DNA from: Mesorhizobium_K quangtriensis
GTDB lineage: Bacteria > Pseudomonadota > Alphaproteobacteria > Rhizobiales > Rhizobiaceae
Reading direction: 5' to 3'
Assembly (NCBI RefSeq): GCF_040081925.1
Contig: NZ_JBEBMF010000005.1
Location: 186,001 to 250,000 of the forward strand
Length of the DNA: 64,000 bases
Positions 60,384 through 64,000 of this stretch are shown piece after piece. The position numbers were made by a program, and so were the translations under genes. The notes under the pieces were generated by a model. It was given only the letters and a program-made list of their open reading frames with translations, was not told the origin of the DNA and searched no databases. How positions within the stretch are numbered: the stretch's first letter is position 1; each line of letters starts with the position of its first letter.

Positions 60384-60610
60384 GAGCCCGCTCCCTTGTT
60401 CGCGGGCGACAGGTCGTCGTTGAGTTTGCGCCAGTTCTTCGGATCGGTCGGCTCCCTGTGCGTATAGCTTACAACCGGATGGTAATGATTGTCGGTGATG
60501 CCGTAGGTCGGATCAGCCGGGGTAAAAGCCGGCGTGACCTCGGGTGGCATGGTATTGCAGCCGCCAAGGACAAGCGACGCTCCCAGCGCCGCGGAAACGG
60601 AGATCTTCAT
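60380..60610 (-). CDS. Small lipoprotein
   Basis: A 76-residue protein with lipobox LVLGGC (Cys18) and a hydrophilic mature part (PTYGITDNHYHPVVSYTHRE) that includes three histidines. Similar small lipoproteins precede TolC-type genes in copper clusters. It is translationally coupled to the TolC-type gene and may help it insert or bind metal. Confidence 0.7.
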   Translation of the reverse strand: MKISVSAALGASLVLGGCNTMPPEVTPAFTPADPTYGITDNHYHPVVSYTHREPTDPKNWRKLNDDLSPANKGAGS

Positions 60611-60695
60611 AAGGGAACCTGAAAGCTGGAACGATGGTCAGCGGCGACGGCCTAAAGACCGGACGCCGGGCACACTCCGCCTGTCGGCGGACTCG

Positions 60696-61106
60696 TCAGC
60701 TGGTGGTTCGGGGAGGTTTGATGACGGATGAAATCTGCCCGTCAAGCAGAGCGTGGCCGAAGTCCGCACCGACTCGGCTGGCCGACGGACCATGGATCAA
60801 GGGCGATGAGGCGGGCATCGCCTGGCTCATCAAGCAATGCATCTCGCAGCAAAGGTCCATTGAGTCCGGCTGGTGATGGTCACTGCTTCTGCCGTCATGC
60901 TGGTCGCCGGCAACATGCCGAGCGGCCTCTTCATCCTGGATTCCGTCGCCATCATGCTGATGGCCGGCTGCAGCGGTGACGGTCCGACTGGTGCCGTCTG
61001 TCGGTATTGCCGCGGCAAGGCCCGGCTGCAATGCGGTCAGCAACAGGAACACGACCGCGATGAACGCGCGCAGCACCATGCCGAATCTGGACGAACCGCT
61101 GACCAT
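60696..61106 (-). CDS. Small exported His/Cys protein of a copper island
   Basis: A protein of about 136 residues; the start at 61106 (MVSGSSRFGMVLRAFIAVVF) or 61079 gives a signal peptide ending LQPGLAAA. The mature part is histidine-rich (AGHQHDGDGIQD, GDQHDGRSSDHHQ) and contains a cysteine cluster (MDLCCEMHCLMSQAM). This recalls CopL-type metal-binding proteins that precede copper operons, but the identity is unproven. It is first on the strand of the lipoprotein-TolC-oxidase cluster, 86 bases ahead. Confidence 0.6.
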   Translation of the reverse strand: MVSGSSRFGMVLRAFIAVVFLLLTALQPGLAAAIPTDGTSRTVTAAAGHQHDGDGIQDEEAARHVAGDQHDGRSSDHHQPDSMDLCCEMHCLMSQAMPASSPLIHGPSASRVGADFGHALLDGQISSVIKPPRTTS

Positions 61107-61248
61107 AAGTTGTTTCCACACGTGTTCGCGGCAGATGTCAAGCAAACGAACGCAAACGTGAACGCTCCTCCGCATAAGTAAAGTCACTACGTGTTCGCAA
61201 AGTGGCAGAAATGGTGCTACTATGTGTGGGTTCTCCTGGGAGGAGATT

Positions 61249-61602
61249 ATGCGTGCCGTCGTGGTAGTCGCAGGCGTGATGCTGGTGGGCACGGCCCAAT
61301 CCGAGCCCCTCGTGTTTTACACTGCGCATTTTCCGGACCAGACCTCCATCCAGATGAGCGTGATCGGTGACCGGGTGCCCGAGGAAGGCGGCTACGATTT
61401 CGATGTCTCGATCGGCCTCGCTAAAGTCAACGCAACTGGCGCGATGACGTTCTTTGACAGAAGCAGTCATCATGCACGGATTCGCTGTGCGGAGCCTGCC
61501 TATGTAGGGTTCGGAGATTATCGATTTCAGGTGCATGCTACGTTACCATCCGACTGGAAGCAGGACCTCTGGAAAGCCTATTGCGAGACCCCCGTTTCGT
61601 GA
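61249..61602 (+). CDS. Exported hypothetical protein
   Basis: A 117-residue protein from ATG 61249 (ribosome site GGAGGAGATT) with a signal peptide (MRAVVVVAGVMLVGTAQS) and a beta-rich mature part with two cysteines (RIRCAEPAYVG and KAYCETPVS). No domain is recognised. The end overlaps the convergent pdxJ gene by 25 bases. Confidence 0.6.
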   Translation: MRAVVVVAGVMLVGTAQSEPLVFYTAHFPDQTSIQMSVIGDRVPEEGGYDFDVSIGLAKVNATGAMTFFDRSSHHARIRCAEPAYVGFGDYRFQVHATLPSDWKQDLWKAYCETPVS

Positions 61603-62318
61603 CGCGCGGCTACAATGCGCGCCTTCATCTCCGCGATTACGACGGGTAGACCCAAGAATACTGCCTCTCCTACGAGAAAGTGGCCGATATTGAGCTCGGC
61701 GATCGGTGGCAGGGCAGCGACTGGCGCCACGTTGCCAAATGTCAGGCCGTGTCCCGCGTGACATTCGATGCCCAGAGCCGCAGCGCGGCTTGCGGCGGAT
61801 GCCAGTCGGGCGAGTTCGGCTTCATGCCCGTAGTTTTCGGCGTAGGTGCCGGTATGCAACTCCACCACCGGCGCGCCGATGCGCGCGGCGGCTTCCACCT
61901 GGGCGATGTCCGGATCAATGAACAGCGACACCCTTATCTCGGCGTCCTTCAGCCGGGCCACAAAAGGCGCCAGCGTTTCGATCATGCCCGCCGCGTCAAG
62001 CCCGCCCTCTGTGGTCACTTCCTGCCGCTTTTCGGGCACGAGGCACACGGCGTGGGGCCGGGTGGCGATCGCGATACCCAACATCTCATTCGTCACGGCC
62101 ATTTCGAGATTGATCGGCGCGTCTATAGAGGCGCTCACACGCGCCAGGTCATCGTCCCGAATGTGCCGGCGATCTTCCCTGAGATGCAGAGTGATGCCGT
62201 CGGCGCCGGCCTTGAGAGCAATTTCGGCTGCGCGTAGCGGATCAGGGTGCAGGCCGCCCCTCGCATTTCGAATGGTGGCGACATGATCGATGTTGAAACC
62301 AAGGCGGATAATGTTCAT
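61578..62318 (-). CDS. pdxJ: Pyridoxine 5'-phosphate synthase
   Basis: A 246-residue TIM-barrel enzyme with all family marks: LGFNIDHVATIRNARGG, GADGITLHLREDRRHI, NLEMAVTNEM, CLVPEKRQEVTTEGGLD, SLFIDPD, ELHTGTYAEN, AGHGLTFGNV and LNIGHFLVGEAVF. It joins aminoacetone 3-phosphate and deoxyxylulose phosphate to make pyridoxine 5'-phosphate. It follows pdxA with a 4-base overlap (ATGA). PdxA and PdxJ act consecutively in the DXP-dependent B6 pathway. Confidence 0.95.
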   Translation of the reverse strand: MNIIRLGFNIDHVATIRNARGGLHPDPLRAAEIALKAGADGITLHLREDRRHIRDDDLARVSASIDAPINLEMAVTNEMLGIAIATRPHAVCLVPEKRQEVTTEGGLDAAGMIETLAPFVARLKDAEIRVSLFIDPDIAQVEAAARIGAPVVELHTGTYAENYGHEAELARLASAASRAAALGIECHAGHGLTFGNVAPVAALPPIAELNIGHFLVGEAVFLGLPVVIAEMKARIVAARHETGVSQ

Positions 62319-63316
62319 GACGTTGCTTCCCGATGAGCGGCAATGGTGGCGGCAAGACGGAGGGCGGCGATCAGGCTGCCTGGATCGGCTATTCCCTTGC
62401 CGGCAATATCAAGAGCCGTTCCGTGATCGGGCGATGTCCTCACAAACGGTAGTCCGAGGGTGACATTGACACCTTCGTCCACGGCCAGTGTCTTGAGCGG
62501 GATCAGCGCCTGGTCGTGGTAAAGGCACAGCGCCGCGTCATAGCTGCCGCGGGCCCGCGCTGTGAACATCGTGTCCGGCGAAAGCGGCCCGAAGGCGTCA
62601 ATGCCTTGCGCCCGCAGGCCGGCGACCGCCGGCCTCACGATCGTTTCCTCTTCATCGCCCATGTCGCCGTTTTCTCCGGCATGCGGATTCAGGCCGGCGA
62701 CAGCCAGCCGCGGCGTGGCGATGCCAAAGTCGCGCTGCAGCCCGCGCGCGGCTGCAAGGCCTGTCTCTATAATGAGAGCTGGCGTAAGCCGGTCGATGGC
62801 GCTCCGCAGCGCTTCATGAATGGTCACGGGCACGACGCGCAGGCCGCCGCCGGCGAGCATCATGACGGCGCGCGATGCTGGGCCGGATAAAGCCTGAAGA
62901 AACTCGGTATGGCCGGGGTGAGGAAATCCGGCCTGATGCAGGCTATGCTTTTGGATGGGATTGGTAACGATGCCGGCGGCCTGCCCCTCCATGGCAAAAC
63001 GCACTGCCGTCTCGATCACGTTGATGACGGCTCCGGCATGGCTGGGCGATGCCGCCCCCGGCGTGACCTCGTCCTCTAACGGAAAATCCATGACTGGCAG
63101 GCCACGATCAAAAGCGGCCCGCGCTTGGACCGGCTCTGAAATCCTGATCACCGGGACATCAAGCCCCAGGGCGTGCGCGGTCGTCTCGACCAGCACCGCG
63201 CTGCCGCAGTAGAAGAAGGCCGGCCCGCTTGCACAAAGTCTCTGCCAGGCCTTGATGGTGATCTCCGCACCAACGCCACTAGGCTCCCCCATGGTCAATG
63301 CGAGGGCGGCGCTCAT
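62315..63316 (-). CDS. pdxA: 4-hydroxythreonine-4-phosphate dehydrogenase
   Basis: A 333-residue enzyme from MSAALALTMGEPSGVGAEIT (63316). Motifs GIVTNPIQKHSLHQAGF, HPGHTEFLQALSG, PHAGENGDMGDEEETIVRPA and CLYHDQALIPLKTLA contain the metal-binding histidines (H in PGHTEF, YHDQ) typical of PdxA. It makes the 3-amino-2-oxopropyl phosphate used by PdxJ. Its start overlaps the end of the truncated DUF4396 frame (ATGA). Confidence 0.95.
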   Translation of the reverse strand: MSAALALTMGEPSGVGAEITIKAWQRLCASGPAFFYCGSAVLVETTAHALGLDVPVIRISEPVQARAAFDRGLPVMDFPLEDEVTPGAASPSHAGAVINVIETAVRFAMEGQAAGIVTNPIQKHSLHQAGFPHPGHTEFLQALSGPASRAVMMLAGGGLRVVPVTIHEALRSAIDRLTPALIIETGLAAARGLQRDFGIATPRLAVAGLNPHAGENGDMGDEEETIVRPAVAGLRAQGIDAFGPLSPDTMFTARARGSYDAALCLYHDQALIPLKTLAVDEGVNVTLGLPFVRTSPDHGTALDIAGKGIADPGSLIAALRLAATIAAHREATS

Positions 63317-63671
63317 GGCTCGACCTCGATAACGAGCATCAGTCCCCCGCCGCCCTTCGTCTCGACATTGTTGTTCGTGATATGGTGCGGGACATCCCTG
63401 CCCACCAAATGGATGGTGCTGCCGATGCCCTGTTTCCACAGCGGCGTAATGAATTCCTCATGCGTGCCCGTACGCGGCTCCTTGTTTGCCAGGACATAGG
63501 GAAGAAGACCGATCGGCCCCAGATAGACGGTAATCATGATGAACCCCACTTCATGACGGCAGGTTCGGAATTGCCGCGGAACTGATCCCAGGCGACATAG
63601 GCGGTGCTCAGGCCCGCGAGAACGAACCACGCTGCGAGAAAATAGTCGATCGGCTGCACGAACATCGTCAT
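63313..63671 (-). pseudogene. Broken DUF4396 membrane gene fused to a foreign tail
   Basis: MTMFVQPIDYFLAAWFVLAG from 63671 and, after a frame change at 63537, ITVYLGPIGLLPYVLANKEP, then GTHEEFITPLWKQGIGSTIH match the DUF4396 family. One extra G in the run near 63540 would join them. After GSTIH (about 63405) the family sequence stops and is replaced by DVPHHITNNNVETKGGGG, then LMLVIEVEP, which resembles the copper-binding C-terminal tail of a multicopper oxidase. So the gene is both frameshifted and chimeric. The first 45 residues are too short to be obvious as a gene on their own. Confidence 0.6.
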
Positions 63672-64000
63672 TGGACCTTTTCCCGGAACTTGGCGTGGCA
63701 GCTTGCGCAGTCCTGCAGCATCAGGTGAAAGACGTGTTCGGCCGGCATAGTGGACGGATCAGCCTCAGCCTTGCCCGTGCGCCTTTTTCCAAGAAGACTG
63801 CCGCCCGTCATCATTCCCTGCCCCATCCTCATGCTTTTGGTTATGCCGTCTGGAGCGTCGTCTGCCGCATCGGACAGGGCGGAAGCAAATTTTTCAAGAT
63901 GGCCGGCGCGGCGAATTCGGCGCGGGATTTGTCAATTTCGGCGCTGGCATCTGATCGGCCTCCAAACGAGCCCGGCGGAAACTCCGTGACCAAGGCATCA
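63668..64000 (-). pseudogene. Cytochrome c'-like gene, 5' end off the window, frameshifted
   Basis: The C-terminal half reads MPAEHVFHLMLQDCASCHAK, then FREKVQ, with the heme c site CASCH and a stop at 63668 overlapping the next ATG (ATGA). Upstream in this frame is HLEKFASALSDAADDAPDG. Nearer the edge the cytochrome-like sequence DALVTEFPPGSFGGRSDASA continues in another frame, so a one-base change near 63905 is likely. The protein would be a periplasmic electron carrier or NO-binding cytochrome. The start is not in the window. Confidence 0.55.

Noticed and set aside
1..64000. CRISPR arrays, rRNA, intact IS elements or phage genes
   Set aside because: No regularly spaced repeats, RNA gene signature, transposase or phage structural gene was seen.

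Overview
The window reads as a high-GC alphaproteobacterium of the Rhizobiales (Mesorhizobium/Aminobacter-like). This is inferred from the set of rhizobial plasmid or ICE families (DUF1419, DUF932, DUF2958, DUF1173, ParB-like and strawberry-notch proteins), from the many BTLCP and YkuD proteins, and from codon use. No replication origin, integrase, tRNA, rRNA, CRISPR array or intact IS is visible. It looks like the junction between a plasmid/ICE backbone (1-14.8 kb) and a long heavy-metal and envelope-stress accessory region (15-64 kb).

Left part (1-14.8 kb): a 5'-complete strawberry-notch methylase/helicase that runs off the left edge, a small insert of metabolic genes (broken luciferase-like monooxygenase, DoxX, NmrA-type reductase, HxlR regulator), then minus-strand backbone genes of unknown or ParB-like function. 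These are separated by strong hairpins and by recurring leader and linker sequences. A DUF1173 gene closes the block.

Centre-left (15-29.3 kb): minus-strand operons of envelope genes: an APC permease, a CzcO-like flavoprotein, three L,D-transpeptidases (two YkuD, one YafK-like), a PpiC/SurA-type isomerase, two DsbA-like proteins, a transglutaminase-like cysteine peptidase, a PCuAC-like copper protein, a SleB hydrolase and a MerR regulator. A decayed copy of that MerR gene lies nearby.

Centre (29.4-46.7 kb): a Zn/Cd/Pb-type P1B ATPase followed by CcdA and Lnt, a second transglutaminase-like peptidase, LspA, a secreted caspase-fold protein, a CDF exporter, cytochrome c', a ZIP transporter with an extra periplasmic domain, a two-domain multicopper oxidase, MntR with a putative MntR box, and an additional class B penicillin-binding protein.

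Right (46.7-64 kb): a PCuAC-SCO-DsbB-DsbA operon, a histidine-rich tandem-repeat protein, a TerD/VWA pair, a PRC-barrel protein, an HXXEE membrane protein, another DsbA, a frameshifted ACR3-like arsenite permease with its MerR, a truncated DsbD, an adenylate cyclase, a CusF-cupredoxin-CopA-TolC copper operon, and pdxA-pdxJ beside broken DUF4396 and cytochrome genes.

The unifying idea is that metal export and sequestration is linked with spare copies of periplasmic or envelope enzymes, most of which use a catalytic cysteine. Three operons (DsbA-PpiC-Ldt, P-type ATPase, PCuAC-SCO-Dsb) share a MerR-type promoter with a 19-bp spacer and a CTCTAG/CTAGAG-like dyad, so they probably form one metal regulon. 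Several genes carry apparent one-base losses, mostly in short homopolymers; these may be real decay or assembly errors.
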